A stretch of 64,000 nucleotides of DNA from Lujinxingia vulgaris (GCF_007997015.1 NZ_VOSM01000012.1:1-64000), one strand, 5' to 3'; shown: positions 1 through 8,365, counted from the stretch's first letter. The notes: generated by a model from the letters alone, not told the origin. Program-made: numbers and translations.

Positions 1-149
1 ATAAAAAATCCGAGCGCATCCAGGGCCGACGAAACGTTCTTCGCAAAATAAAAAATCCGAGCGCATCCAGGGCGACGAAACGTTCTTCGCAAAATAAAAA
101 ATCCGAGCGCATCCAGGGCCGACGAAACGTTCTTCGCAAAATAAAAAAT
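1..149. repeat. Tandem repeat, 46/47-bp unit
   Basis: About three complete units begin at 1, 48 and 94, and a fourth beginning at 141 runs into the palindromic element at 150. Units are 47, 46 and 47 bp; the difference is one C in GGCCGAC versus GGCGAC. Each unit carries CCGAGCGCATCCAGGGC, which is the end of the 105-bp palindromic element, followed by GACGAAACGTTCTTCGC and an A/T-rich joint. It therefore looks like tandem amplification of one element end plus a spacer. No coding potential is seen. The array may continue to the left of the window. Confidence 0.9.
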
Positions 150-254
150 CCGAGCGCATCCAGGGCGACGCCTGACAAGGAGATAGGGATGAAGCTGTAG
201 CAGCGCTACCGCGAATCCCTATCGACGCCGTCAGCGTCGTCCTGGGGCGCTCGG
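150..254 (-). repeat. Palindromic element family A, copy A1
   Basis: This is one of four related copies of about 105 bp (others at 15381, 15931 and 59132). Read on the - strand it starts CCGAGCGCCCCAGG and ends CCTGGATGCGCTCGG, which are imperfect terminal inverted repeats. A nested stem, TAGGGAT/ATCCCTA, encloses an apical hairpin, GTAGC-GCT-GCTAC. The adjacent tandem repeat (1-149) repeats one end of this element. Confidence 0.85.
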
Positions 255-386
255 CATCCTCGGCTTGTCTTTAAATTGGCAGTGGTTACAGCTTTGAACC
301 CGCAGTCACAATTCATGAAGAGGGGGATAGGCCGCGCGTCACGCGGGGCCCCGATCCGATCATCAGATCACACTGGGAGGAACTGA

Positions 387-1310
387 ATGAAAAATTCGCT
401 CAGTCGTAGGTCGTACCCTGTTGCTTCATCGCCCCGTCACGTCACCTGGCTCAAGCTCTGGAGTGTGAGCTGCCTGGCGCTGGCGTTGATGCTGATGGTC
501 AGCTGCTCCTCGACGAGCCCCAACGTCACGCCGCAGGGCCGCGAGGCCAGCGCGGAGACCCGCGCGCTGGGAGCGGGCGCCGAGGTGCTTCAGGGCGCCG
601 GCGCCCCCTCCGCCCTCGATATTCACCTGGTGGGCTTTCACCCCATGGCCGACGACCCCTCGATCCAGATGGAGGCCCACCACTTCTGCCGTCAGGTCAA
701 CGAGGACTTTGCCCAGTGCGCCCTCTTCGACAGCGACGGCGCCGACGCCAACCTGAACGGCGTCGAGTACATCATCTCCTCGTTGCTCTACGAGCAGCTC
801 CCCGAGGAAGAGAAGCAGTACTGGCACCCCCATAACTACGAGATCCTCTCCGGCCAGCTCGTCGCCCCGGGCCTTCCCGACGCCGCCGAGCAGGCGCTGA
901 TGGAGAGCAAAATCAACAGCTACGGCAAGACCTTCCACCTCTGGCATACCGGCAACGCCAGCGTCGAAGGCGACGAACTGCCTATGGGTGAGCCGATGCT
1001 GGCCTGGTCCTTCAACGCCGACGGGGAGCTCAACGAATCTCTGCTCAACGCCCGCGACGAAGCCCTCGACATCGATACCAACGAGATTCGTCAGCAGCGC
1101 GCCGTCCTCATCGACATGGCCGAGCCGCAGGAGGGCGTCGACATGCTGGCCGGCTCCTTCCCCGAGCGCCAGAAACCCGCCGGCATCGAAGATCGTGAAA
1201 ACAGCCGCCAGGGCCGCGGCGGCGGGCCCATCACCCCCTCCGAGGAGAAGAAAGACTCGGAGGAGAAGAAAGACGAGGACATGCAGCAGCAGGACTCCAA
1301 CGAGGACTGA
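387..1310 (+). CDS. OBAP/DUF1264-like lipoprotein
   Basis: A 307-aa predicted lipoprotein: an N-terminal hydrophobic segment (about residues 22-39) leads to a lipobox-like LMVSC with Cys40. The core (about 78-215) resembles the oil-body-associated protein family (OBAP, DUF1264), known from plants, fungi and scattered bacteria. Recognisable stretches are GFHPMADDP, MEAHHFC, QCALFDSD, GVEYIISS, LPEEEKQYWHPH and YGKTFHLW. The C-terminus (about 265-307) is a charged, low-complexity tail rich in Glu, Lys and Gln. The start is supported by GGGAGGA seven bases upstream of the ATG. The biochemical role of the family is not established; here the protein is probably anchored in the outer membrane and faces the periplasm. 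The family call rests on motif recall, not a search. Confidence 0.75.
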   Translation: MKNSLSRRSYPVASSPRHVTWLKLWSVSCLALALMLMVSCSSTSPNVTPQGREASAETRALGAGAEVLQGAGAPSALDIHLVGFHPMADDPSIQMEAHHFCRQVNEDFAQCALFDSDGADANLNGVEYIISSLLYEQLPEEEKQYWHPHNYEILSGQLVAPGLPDAAEQALMESKINSYGKTFHLWHTGNASVEGDELPMGEPMLAWSFNADGELNESLLNARDEALDIDTNEIRQQRAVLIDMAEPQEGVDMLAGSFPERQKPAGIEDRENSRQGRGGGPITPSEEKKDSEEKKDEDMQQQDSNED

Positions 1311-1328
1311 GCGTCTGCCAGCCGGCAA

Positions 1329-1401
1329 TCTCGCGCGCCAGCGCGAGAGACGCGGCGAGGTACCAGCCCGAGTCGAATCAAAAGGTGCGGCTCGGGCTGG
1401 T
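1329..1401. terminator. Two hairpins between convergent genes
   Basis: The first hairpin is TCTCGCGC (1329-1336), GCCA loop, GCGCGAGA (1341-1348). The second pairs ACCAGCCCGAG (1362-1372) with CTCGGGCTGGT (1391-1401), an 11-bp perfect stem with an 18-nt loop. The two flanking genes converge here, so a bidirectional terminator is likely, although only a short T run follows. Confidence 0.55.
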
Positions 1402-1408
1402 TTGCGGC

Positions 1409-2587
1409 TCAACGCGCATCGCTAAACGCCTGGCGGCAGGGCTCCGGCACCGGATAGCGGGTGCTATAAGAGCACCGCACCAGCACCTCCTCCTCTGCCT
1501 CTTGCACTATTGCCAGATGCAAGATCTCACCGGGCTCATCGCGCACTCCTTTGTACTCGACCCGGTGGCAGGTCGTGGCCTGTCCGGCAAGCTCGCAGGG
1601 TCCGGTGGTATGCGGATTATGAAACCCGGGGATGCCACCATCATCGGTCCACACCGCGATCGTCTCGTTGAGCTTGTTGTCGAGGTCTTCACGATCGCCA
1701 GGGGTCCACGAGAGATGGCCGGTCATGCAGTCGATCCGTCCCGGATGCGAAAAGTAGCAGTCCCCCTCACTCTCCAGCGTCCACCCCAGCACCTCAATTT
1801 TTGTGGAAAACGCCTTTCCAAAAGGCAGCTCCTCGGCTGAGCTCAGCGCCTCAAAGACACGCAGGCATTCGGCCCGGTCCAGCTGCCCATCCTCAACGCA
1901 GAGCATCCCGATGGCTCCCAACGCCGAGTCGGCCGCGGCGTACATCCCCTCGGCCACAACCTCCCCTTCTTCATCGGGCGCCGACAGGCCAAACCCCTGA
2001 TCCCGGCTCTCCCGAAGCTCAAATTGCATGGCGCGATAGCGCGTCTGGTTCAGACGCACATCACTCACCTTCCCCCAGTACGCGACCTCTTTCGGATGAC
2101 GTTTCGTGGCCAGCTGCCCGGCATAGGCAAAGCGGCGATCGAAGCTCCCGCGCATCGTGGGGCCCGTCTGCACCAGGTAGTTTTGGTCGGGGCAGTCCAC
2201 GACCACCCAGCCCGTCACATCATCATCCACCGCGCAGTCCTCAAAGGGCTCGAAGCGGCCGGCCGGATCGTCCGAGGAGGTCGGCGTTGCGACGGGCTGA
2301 GCCTCCGCTTGAAGCTCAGGCACGACGTCTTGATCGCCAGGATCGGCCGCACCAGAAGACGCCTCTGCAGTCTCAGCGCTCTCTCCCGCTGAAGAGGACG
2401 CCGCCCGGGGCTCGGCGGTCTCCGTCCCGCTTCTCTCAACCTGCGCCCCGGGCACCTCGGAGGGCGCCTGGGACTCTGGCGGATAATGGTGATGGTGGTG
2501 AACGGCGCATCCCCCGCTCAGCCACACGATAAGGGTCAGAAATCCGGACGCCGCAGCGCGCCGGGCGGTCCATCGAGCAACAGTCAT
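1409..2587 (-). CDS. Cys-containing lipoprotein of unknown function
   Basis: A predicted 392-aa lipoprotein with an Arg-rich n-region, a hydrophobic stretch and the lipobox LSGGC (Cys27), followed directly by five histidines. Residues about 40-110 are a low-complexity Ala/Glu/Ser/Pro linker. The rest is a folded domain with several Cys residues and Trp-rich patches (DCYFSHPGRIDC, HLSWTPGDRED). No known family was recognised. A start at 2611 is also open, but that ATG lies against the T tract of a strong terminator (2612-2657), so the ATG at 2587 is preferred. The gene converges with the OBAP-like gene. It may depend on a promoter very close to its start or on read-through of the terminator. 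Confidence 0.7.
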   Translation of the reverse strand: MTVARWTARRAAASGFLTLIVWLSGGCAVHHHHHYPPESQAPSEVPGAQVERSGTETAEPRAASSSAGESAETAEASSGAADPGDQDVVPELQAEAQPVATPTSSDDPAGRFEPFEDCAVDDDVTGWVVVDCPDQNYLVQTGPTMRGSFDRRFAYAGQLATKRHPKEVAYWGKVSDVRLNQTRYRAMQFELRESRDQGFGLSAPDEEGEVVAEGMYAAADSALGAIGMLCVEDGQLDRAECLRVFEALSSAEELPFGKAFSTKIEVLGWTLESEGDCYFSHPGRIDCMTGHLSWTPGDREDLDNKLNETIAVWTDDGGIPGFHNPHTTGPCELAGQATTCHRVEYKGVRDEPGEILHLAIVQEAEEEVLVRCSYSTRYPVPEPCRQAFSDAR

Positions 2588-2611
2588 CGCCAGCCCTGGG
2601 GTAAAACGCAT

Positions 2612-2657
2612 AAAAAAGGGTCCACATCGAAGACATCGTCTGTCTACGAGTGGACCC
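2612..2657 (-). terminator. Rho-independent terminator for the small membrane-protein gene
   Basis: On the - strand, GGGTCCAC (from 2657-2650) pairs with GTGGACCC (2625-2618) and is followed at once by six T (2617-2612). It ends transcription from the gene at 2771-3070. It lies only about 25 bp upstream of the next gene's start, so it may also act as an attenuator for that gene. Confidence 0.8.
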
Positions 2658-2770
2658 TCCCGGGACGCGCTCTATTCAAGGGATCACAACGCTTTACAGG
2701 TTTTCTGCCGGCCAACGTGATCGAAAAAACCCGACCGCAGCCAACGTCGTCCTGATGCGGTTGGCACTGC

Positions 2771-3070
2771 TCAGAACTCTACGCGATCCCCCGGTGCAAG
2801 ATTGCCGTCGTACCCCGGATCCTCGGCCTTTTTCTGCCGGGCTTTGCGCGCGTTCCACGCCGCGCTGCCCAGAAAAGCAGGCGCGGCGACCACGCATAAA
2901 GGGCACATCACCGTGCCAAAAGCCGCCAGCCCCGCCACGCTCAGCGCTCCCATCGCCCCGCCAAAGAGCGTGTGCTCCCGCGCCCGGCGGCTGTGCTCGC
3001 ACTCGGGCTCTTCGGCCCCCTTCACGTGGATCCTCGACCCGTCTTCATTCGTCACGTTTCGCTTCACCAT
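2771..3070 (-). CDS. Small membrane protein of unknown function
   Basis: About 99 aa. The N-terminus is hydrophilic and charged. Residues about 36-72 form one or two hydrophobic segments (GAMGALSVAGLAAFG, TVMCPLCVVAAPAFL) with a CPLC pair, and the C-terminus is basic then acidic. The ATG at 3070 is chosen because AGGAGG lies six bases upstream; an upstream in-frame start at 3130 has no such site. The CPLC motif within the hydrophobic region suggests a possible metal or redox site, but no family is recognised. It lies next to the putative origin, transcribed away from it, and is followed by a clear terminator. Confidence 0.7.
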   Translation of the reverse strand: MVKRNVTNEDGSRIHVKGAEEPECEHSRRAREHTLFGGAMGALSVAGLAAFGTVMCPLCVVAAPAFLGSAAWNARKARQKKAEDPGYDGNLAPGDRVEF

Positions 3071-3259
3071 CTCTGCCTCCTCAAGTGTTTCAACCATTTC
3101 GGGGGCCAGGACCATCATCCGACACCCCACACGCAGCTCTCACTGAGAAAACAACGCCAGCCCCAAGAACCTTCCGCCACGCATATGCACACGCTCACGG
3201 GCTTCTTGACCTCAACAGCGCACCCGGATCCCCTGAACAAAACTCCCTGATTCGAAAAA

Positions 3260-3600
3260 TTTGATCTTATTGCGATCGAGATTGGCCCAGAGGGGCTGTG
3301 GAAAACTCTGTGCGAAACCCTGTGCTAAAGCTGTTAATCCACAGCTGGAAAACCTGGGGCAAACTCGGCCCTCAGACTCTCCCCACTTCTCCCACACGCT
3401 TTCCCCGATCCGAATGTGGATAAATAGTCGAAGTATTTTGGCCCTTTAGCGCACCTCTCCACATTTCCACAGGCCCTACTTCTTCTACGTACCTCAAACA
3501 CACCAAACCTTTTTTGTCTTCTGGTAGAAGATCCGTGTCTGTGGAAAACCTTCGCACCTCGAAGGGGCGCAAACTCGCGAGTTACAAGGGCGATTAGCAC
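3260..3600. other. Putative replication origin region (DnaA box cluster) upstream of dnaN
   Basis: This non-coding stretch holds a perfect DnaA box, TGTGGATAA, at 3415-3423. Near matches are TGTGGAAAA at 3297-3305 and 3540-3548, TAATCCACA at 3335-3343 and ATTTCCACA at 3463-3471. Locally A/T-rich patches separate them (for example 3433-3449 and 3505-3530). Genes diverge here: - strand to the left, an unbroken + strand run to the right starting with dnaN and recF. The region could be oriC, or it could be a DnaA-controlled dnaN promoter; dnaA itself is not in the window. The remaining bases from 3071 to 3260 hold nothing I recognise. Confidence 0.6.
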
Positions 3601-3693
3601 TTGAAACCCTCTCCAACCTGTGGTGGATTGTCAGGGCTTACGAGCCGGGAAATTTTTTTAAAGAACCCAAACCTCTCCGCGGAGACGCGCTCC

Positions 3694-4818
3694 ATGAAGA
3701 TTCGCATTTCCAGCAAGACGCTCACCGACGAGCTCTTCAAACTTCAAGGCGTCGTCAGCCACCGCAGCACGCTGGCTATCCTGTCCAACGCGCTTCTTGT
3801 GGCCGAGGGCAACACGCTGACCCTGCACGCCACCGACCTGGACATCTCCGTGTCCACCTCCTGCGAATGCGAGGTGCTGGAGCCGGGCAAGGTCACCCTG
3901 CAGGCCCGCAGCCTCTTCGACATCGTCAAAAACCTCGAAGAAGACACCCTCTCGCTGGAGACCGAGGACAACCACTGGGCCAAGCTCAAGAGCGGCAACG
4001 TCAACTGCCGCATCGTCGGCACCCACGCCGATGAGTTCCCCCACCTCCTCGACATCGAGGGCGTGGAGCTCTTCCCCATCGGCACCCGTCGCCTGCTCGA
4101 CATGATCGACAAGACGCTCTTCAGCGTCTCCACCGACGACGCCCGCGCCAACCTCACCGGTGCCTTCTTCAAGGTCACCAACGAGAAGACGCTCCTGATG
4201 GTCTCCACCGACGGCCACCGCCTCTCGAAAATCGAGACGAAGCCCGAAGAATTCGACGCCGGTGGCGACATCCCCTCCGCGCTCAACAAGGGCATCATCA
4301 TCCCGCGTAAAGGTCTGGCGGAGATCAAACGCACCGTCGATGCGAAGAGCGATGAACTCAGCTTTGGCATCATCGACAACAACATCGTCTTTAAGAGCGG
4401 CCCGATGAGCCTCTCGGTGCGCCTGATCGAAGGCAGCTTCCCCGACTTCACCCAGGTTCTGCCCAAAGAGAGCGAGCACCGCGCCGTCGTCGAAAAAGAC
4501 GTCTTCCAGCAGGCGCTCAAGTTCGTCAGCCTCTTTGCCAGCTCCAAGACCAACAACGTGCGCATCTCGCTGAGCGACGACGGCCTGGAGCTCTACGCCT
4601 CCGACCCCGATCGCGGCGAAGCCACCAAGGTCGTCCCGATGCAGTACAGCGGTCAGGCCGTCAAAGCTGGCTTCAACTACCGCTACCTCAACGACGTCGT
4701 CAGCGCCCTGGACGGCTCCGAGGTCTCCATCGAGATCATCGACACCCTCTCCCCCACCCTCATCCGCGACACCCAGCGCGACGAGATGCTCTTCGTCGTC
4801 ATGCCCATGCGCCTCTGA
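3694..4818 (+). CDS. dnaN: DNA polymerase III beta subunit (sliding clamp)
   Basis: 374 aa, the normal length for DnaN. The protein forms the ring that tethers DNA polymerase III and other repair and replication factors to DNA. Family features are visible in each of the three clamp domains: MKIRISSKTLTDEL at the start, LSNALL near residue 29, TDGHRLS near residue 172, and the typical end, MLFVVMPMRL. The ATG at 3694 is chosen because the conserved N-terminus begins there, although the frame is open upstream to 3601. A short GGAG lies upstream. The gene directly follows the DnaA-box cluster and is followed by recF 166 bp downstream, a classic order without dnaA in front. Confidence 0.97.
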   Translation: MKIRISSKTLTDELFKLQGVVSHRSTLAILSNALLVAEGNTLTLHATDLDISVSTSCECEVLEPGKVTLQARSLFDIVKNLEEDTLSLETEDNHWAKLKSGNVNCRIVGTHADEFPHLLDIEGVELFPIGTRRLLDMIDKTLFSVSTDDARANLTGAFFKVTNEKTLLMVSTDGHRLSKIETKPEEFDAGGDIPSALNKGIIIPRKGLAEIKRTVDAKSDELSFGIIDNNIVFKSGPMSLSVRLIEGSFPDFTQVLPKESEHRAVVEKDVFQQALKFVSLFASSKTNNVRISLSDDGLELYASDPDRGEATKVVPMQYSGQAVKAGFNYRYLNDVVSALDGSEVSIEIIDTLSPTLIRDTQRDEMLFVVMPMRL

Positions 4819-4984
4819 TCCTTTTAATCAGGGCAACCAGACCAGTCTGTGCTGGCCAGTCTTTGCTCTGCGGCTTTTTTAGTAAATGAGTTAGTGCGCG
4901 CCTCCGACGACCTTCGCCGGGGGCGTTCGCGTTTTCGCGCCCCCCCTGAGCCATAGAGCCCAAGTTCCCCGGGATATATATTCG

Positions 4985-6133
4985 ATGCTTCTGGAAGCCC
5001 TCCGACTGCGCGATTTTCGCAACCTGCAGCACGTGATGTTGACGCCCAACCCGCGTTTTAACGTGATTGCCGGTCCCAACGGTCAGGGCAAAACCAACCT
5101 CCTGGAAGCCATCTATCTCTTGAGCGCGGTGAAGAGCTTTCGGCCCGGCACGACCAACCGCGCGCTGATTCATTTCGAGCGCACAGAGGCCACCCTGGAA
5201 GCCCGCGTGGAGCGCGGCGGCCATGAGCGCCTGGTGCGCCTGGAGATCTCCGAGCGCGGCAAAAAGGTTTTTCTCAATGAGGGGCAAGTCCGCAATATCT
5301 CGGACTTTTTCGGCACTCTTAACGTCGTGATCTTCGGGCCGGATGACATCGGCATCCTGCGCGGCTCCCCCTCGGAGCGCCGCCGCTTTATGGACCGCGC
5401 CATCTTCAACGCCCACCCCGCCTTTGGCACCGAATCCACCCACTACGAGGACGTGCTCAAGCACCGCAACGCGCTCCTGAAAGAGCCGCGCCAGGACCCG
5501 GCGCTGCGCGCGGTCTACGACGAGCAGCTCATCACCTACGGCGCCCAGATCCTGCGCCGCCGCCTGGACTTCATCACCCACTTTCGGCCCGTGCTCACCC
5601 GCACGTTTTCGACAATTTTCGACCCCTCGCTTGCCGCCGACCTGCGCTACGCCCCGAGCTGGCTCGCGGAGGGCGAAGATTTTCTGGATGAGGCCGAAGC
5701 CCTAAACTCCCCGCAGTATCTGGAACGCGCCCTGGAGCAGGCCTTAAGGCGCACCGAGCGCGACGAACGCGAGCGCGGCTACACGCTCATTGGCCCCCAC
5801 CGCGACGACCTCCACACCACGCTCGGCGGCCACGACGTGCGCACCTTCGGCAGCCAGGGCCAGACCCGCGCCTTCGTGCTCGCCATGAAAATCGCCGAGA
5901 TCACCTACCTGGAAGAGCGCTACCACTTCGCCCCCATCCTCCTCCTCGACGACGTCTCCAGCGAGCTCGACCGGCAACGTAACCGCCTGCTCTTCGACTT
6001 TCTGCGCAGCCGCACTCAAGGGCAGGTCTTCATCACCACCACCCACCGCGATTTTATTCTGCTGGATGAGAATCTCAGTATTTTTGATGTGCAGGGCGGC
6101 CAGGTCATCGAGCGTGTCTCGGACCAGGGGTGA
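4985..6133 (+). CDS. recF: DNA replication and repair protein RecF
   Basis: 382 aa, normal for RecF, the SMC-like ATPase that helps load RecA at gapped DNA together with RecO and RecR. Visible motifs are the Walker A GPNGQGKTN (residues 30-38), the region around GPDDIGILRGSPSERRRF, the ABC-type signature zone SQGQTRA, and Walker B LLLDDVSSELD near residue 323. The start at 4985 gives the standard N-terminus MLLEALRLRDFRNL. It follows dnaN on the same strand. The 166-bp gap contains CTTTGCTCTGCGGCTTTTTT, a weak possible terminator after dnaN. Confidence 0.96.
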   Translation: MLLEALRLRDFRNLQHVMLTPNPRFNVIAGPNGQGKTNLLEAIYLLSAVKSFRPGTTNRALIHFERTEATLEARVERGGHERLVRLEISERGKKVFLNEGQVRNISDFFGTLNVVIFGPDDIGILRGSPSERRRFMDRAIFNAHPAFGTESTHYEDVLKHRNALLKEPRQDPALRAVYDEQLITYGAQILRRRLDFITHFRPVLTRTFSTIFDPSLAADLRYAPSWLAEGEDFLDEAEALNSPQYLERALEQALRRTERDERERGYTLIGPHRDDLHTTLGGHDVRTFGSQGQTRAFVLAMKIAEITYLEERYHFAPILLLDDVSSELDRQRNRLLFDFLRSRTQGQVFITTTHRDFILLDENLSIFDVQGGQVIERVSDQG

Positions 6134-6186
6134 TGAACCGAATACATCGCTCAAACGGAGTGTCGGTGCCTTCGCCGGTTAGAACA

Positions 6187-6690
6187 GTGGCCCCGAAGCG
6201 AACAACGCGGCCTTCGCCGGTTGAAACACCCGCGTCGAAGCGAACGACGCGGCCTTCGCCGGTTAAAACACCCGTGTCGAAGCGAACGACGCGGCCTTCG
6301 CCGGTTAAAACACCCGTGTCGAAGCGAACGACATAGCCTTCGCCGGTTAAAACACCCGTGTCGGAGCGAACGACACGGCTCCTTCACCATCAAAATACGT
6401 CGTCGAAGGGAACGACGCGGCTGTTTTATCCTGAGATAAGCGCGTCGGAGCGAACGACGCGTCTGTTTCAAACCAAAACCATCGCGGCGATGGCTTTGAC
6501 AGAGCTCTTTTAAAGGGCGAAAGCCTCGTCGAGCCCATCGGCAGAGCATTTTCAAATTGAAAAACCCGTGTCGGGCAGTCCGACACATCTCTTTCACATT
6601 GAAAAACCCTTATCGGAGTGCCCGACACAGCAGTTTTAATTTAAAACCATGCCGTCGAAGCGCATCGAATAAGGCGATCGACGCTTTTGA
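6187..6690. repeat. Tandem array of about 12 hairpin units, period 42 (+/-1) bp
   Basis: Units begin near 6187, 6229, 6271, 6313, 6355, 6398, 6441, 6481, 6524, 6565, 6607 and 6649. The first five are almost identical, and later ones keep the spacing and layout while the sequence drifts. Each has a hairpin such as GCGTCG-AAGCGAA-CGACGC (6229 unit), GTGTCG-GAGCGAA-CGACAC (6355 unit) or GTGTCGG-GCAGT-CCGACAC (6565 unit). The early units also carry CGGC-CTTC-GCCG. Changes in one arm are matched in the other or leave a G.T pair. The array fills most of the recF-rlmD gap. Frames stay open across it only because 42 is a multiple of three. Confidence 0.85.
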
Positions 6691-6718
6691 GCCTTCTACG
6701 CCTGAAGAGAGCAAAACC

Positions 6719-8245
6719 ATGATTCTGGAGCTTAGCCGGGGATTTCGACACGGCGATGAGGTCGAGCTGACCATCGACAAGATGAACGAGCGGGGCTTAG
6801 GGGTCGCCTTTGTCGAGACGGTCATCGGCCCGCAGAAGATGGAGAAGCGCTACGAGGTCTTTGTGCGCAAGGCCATCCCCGGCGACCGGGTGCGCGTGCG
6901 CATCGACAAGACGCGCCGCAAGCGCGCCTCGGCCACCCTGCTGGAGATTCTGGAGCCCTCGCAGCTGCGCATCGACCCGCGCTGCCGCCACTTTGGCACC
7001 CGCGAAGAGGCCGGAAAAGGCTGCGGCGGCTGCACCCTGCAGTCGATGCGCTACCGCCATCAGCTCGCCATCAAAGAGCGCCTGATCAAAGAGAATTTTC
7101 AGCGCGTGGGCCTCGATCCGGGGCTGGTGCTCCCCCTCAAAGGCATGGAGGAGCCCTGGTTTTATCGCAACAAGATGGAGTTCACCTTCGGTGACGACGC
7201 CGAGCGCAATTTCGCGCTGGGGCTTTACCCCTCGGGCTACAAATTCGAGATCCTGAATCTGCAGGAGTGCCACCTGCAGTCGGAGTTCGTCTCGCGTTTT
7301 GTGCCGGCGATGGGCAGTTTCTGCGCCTCGGTGGGGCTTGAGCCCTACCACAGCCGCCGCGACGAGGGGTGGCTGCGCAACCTGACCATCCGCGAGGGCA
7401 AACGCACTGGCGAGGTGATGGTGGAGCTGATGACCAGCCCGGCACAAGAGGTGCAGTTTGGCGATGTGAGGGTCGATGCGGAGCAGGCCGCGCGCGGGTT
7501 TATGGAGGAGGCCCAACGCCTGGCCTCGGAGCTCGGGCGGCCCATTACCTCCTTTTACTGGTCGCAGTACATCGCCGAGAAAGGCAGCCGCACCCGCATC
7601 GAGGAGACGTTGCTCGCCGGCGCCCCCGTCTTGAGCGAGGAGATGCACCTCCCGGGCTCGCAAAAGCTGCGCTTTGAGATTCACCCTCGTGCGTTTTTTC
7701 AGCCGAATACTCTGCAGGCCGAGCAGCTCTACACCGAGGTCATCGAGCGCGCCGGTTTGCTCGACGCCGACAACCCCCGTCGGCCCAAAACCGTGCTCGA
7801 CCTCTACTGCGGCACCGGCACCATCGGCCTCTGCCTGGCTCCCTACGCCGAGCGCGTGCTGGGCATTGAGCTGCAGCCCGACGCCGTCGACAACGCCCGC
7901 AAAAACGCCACCGACAACCAGATCGACAACGCCTCCTTCTTTGTGGGCGACGTCGGCAAGGTGCTCGCCAGCCCCGAGTTCATCGAGGCCCGCGGCGACG
8001 CGATTGATCTGGTGGTCGTCGACCCGCCCCGCTCCGGGCTTTTTGACCAGGCGATTGAGCAGATTCTGGAGATCGCCGCCCCCACGCTGGTCTATGTGTC
8101 GTGCAACCCCAAGACCCTGGCGGACAACCTGGTCGCGCTCATCAAGGGCGGCTACCAGCTGGAGGTCGTGCAGCCGGTCGACCTCTTCCCGCAGACCTAT
8201 CACGTGGAGAACGTCGCGCTCTTAACCCGCCAGGCCTCGACCTGA
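6719..8245 (+). CDS. rlmD: 23S rRNA (uracil-5-)-methyltransferase, RumA/RlmD-type
   Basis: 508 aa. Transfers a methyl group from SAM to C5 of a uracil in 23S rRNA. Domains in order: a TRAM RNA-binding domain (about 1-70); Fe-S cluster cysteines (CRHFG, then CGGC near residues 101-105, and a fourth in ECHLQS); then a Rossmann methyltransferase with LDLYCGTGTIGL, VVDPPRSGL and the catalytic SCNP cysteine near residue 462. Start: ATG 6719, preceded by GAAGAGAG; an earlier in-frame ATG at 6557 lies inside the repeat array and is rejected. The first Cys spacing is longer than usual (13 residues to the next Cys). TrmA/RlmC/RlmD paralogues are hard to separate; the TRAM domain and Fe-S motif favour RlmD-like or another TRAM-type enzyme. 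Confidence 0.9.
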   Translation: MILELSRGFRHGDEVELTIDKMNERGLGVAFVETVIGPQKMEKRYEVFVRKAIPGDRVRVRIDKTRRKRASATLLEILEPSQLRIDPRCRHFGTREEAGKGCGGCTLQSMRYRHQLAIKERLIKENFQRVGLDPGLVLPLKGMEEPWFYRNKMEFTFGDDAERNFALGLYPSGYKFEILNLQECHLQSEFVSRFVPAMGSFCASVGLEPYHSRRDEGWLRNLTIREGKRTGEVMVELMTSPAQEVQFGDVRVDAEQAARGFMEEAQRLASELGRPITSFYWSQYIAEKGSRTRIEETLLAGAPVLSEEMHLPGSQKLRFEIHPRAFFQPNTLQAEQLYTEVIERAGLLDADNPRRPKTVLDLYCGTGTIGLCLAPYAERVLGIELQPDAVDNARKNATDNQIDNASFFVGDVGKVLASPEFIEARGDAIDLVVVDPPRSGLFDQAIEQILEIAAPTLVYVSCNPKTLADNLVALIKGGYQLEVVQPVDLFPQTYHVENVALLTRQAST

Positions 8246-8365
8246 ACCTGGCGAGCAGGGGGCTCACTCGCTGCGGCTTTGCTGCACGTTGGGGTGTTGG
8301 TAGTGTGAGCGCCGTCCGGATGGGAAATAGGTGGCGTGTTTTGTGCTGGTGGAGATGAGGTCATT

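Noticed and set aside
426-1412. Long - strand open frame opposite the OBAP-like gene
   Set aside because: Shadow of the high-GC + strand gene; the peptide is Val/Gly/Leu-rich without domain features, and a ribosome binding site is lacking.
1801-2532. 243-codon Pro/Arg/Ser-rich + strand frame
   Set aside because: Shadow of the lipoprotein gene on the other strand.
6151-6628. Arg/Ser-rich open frames across the hairpin array
   Set aside because: They exist only because the 42-bp period is a multiple of three; no ribosome binding site and no start consistency between units.
6187-6690. CRISPR array
   Set aside because: The whole unit is conserved rather than alternating conserved repeats and unique spacers, and no cas genes are near. 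The same holds for the arrays at 15503 and 27288.
6797-8203. 468-codon - strand frame opposite rlmD
   Set aside because: Same kind of shadow as others opposite nadE, hutH, murF-alr and the kinases: composition mirrors the real gene and no family is seen.
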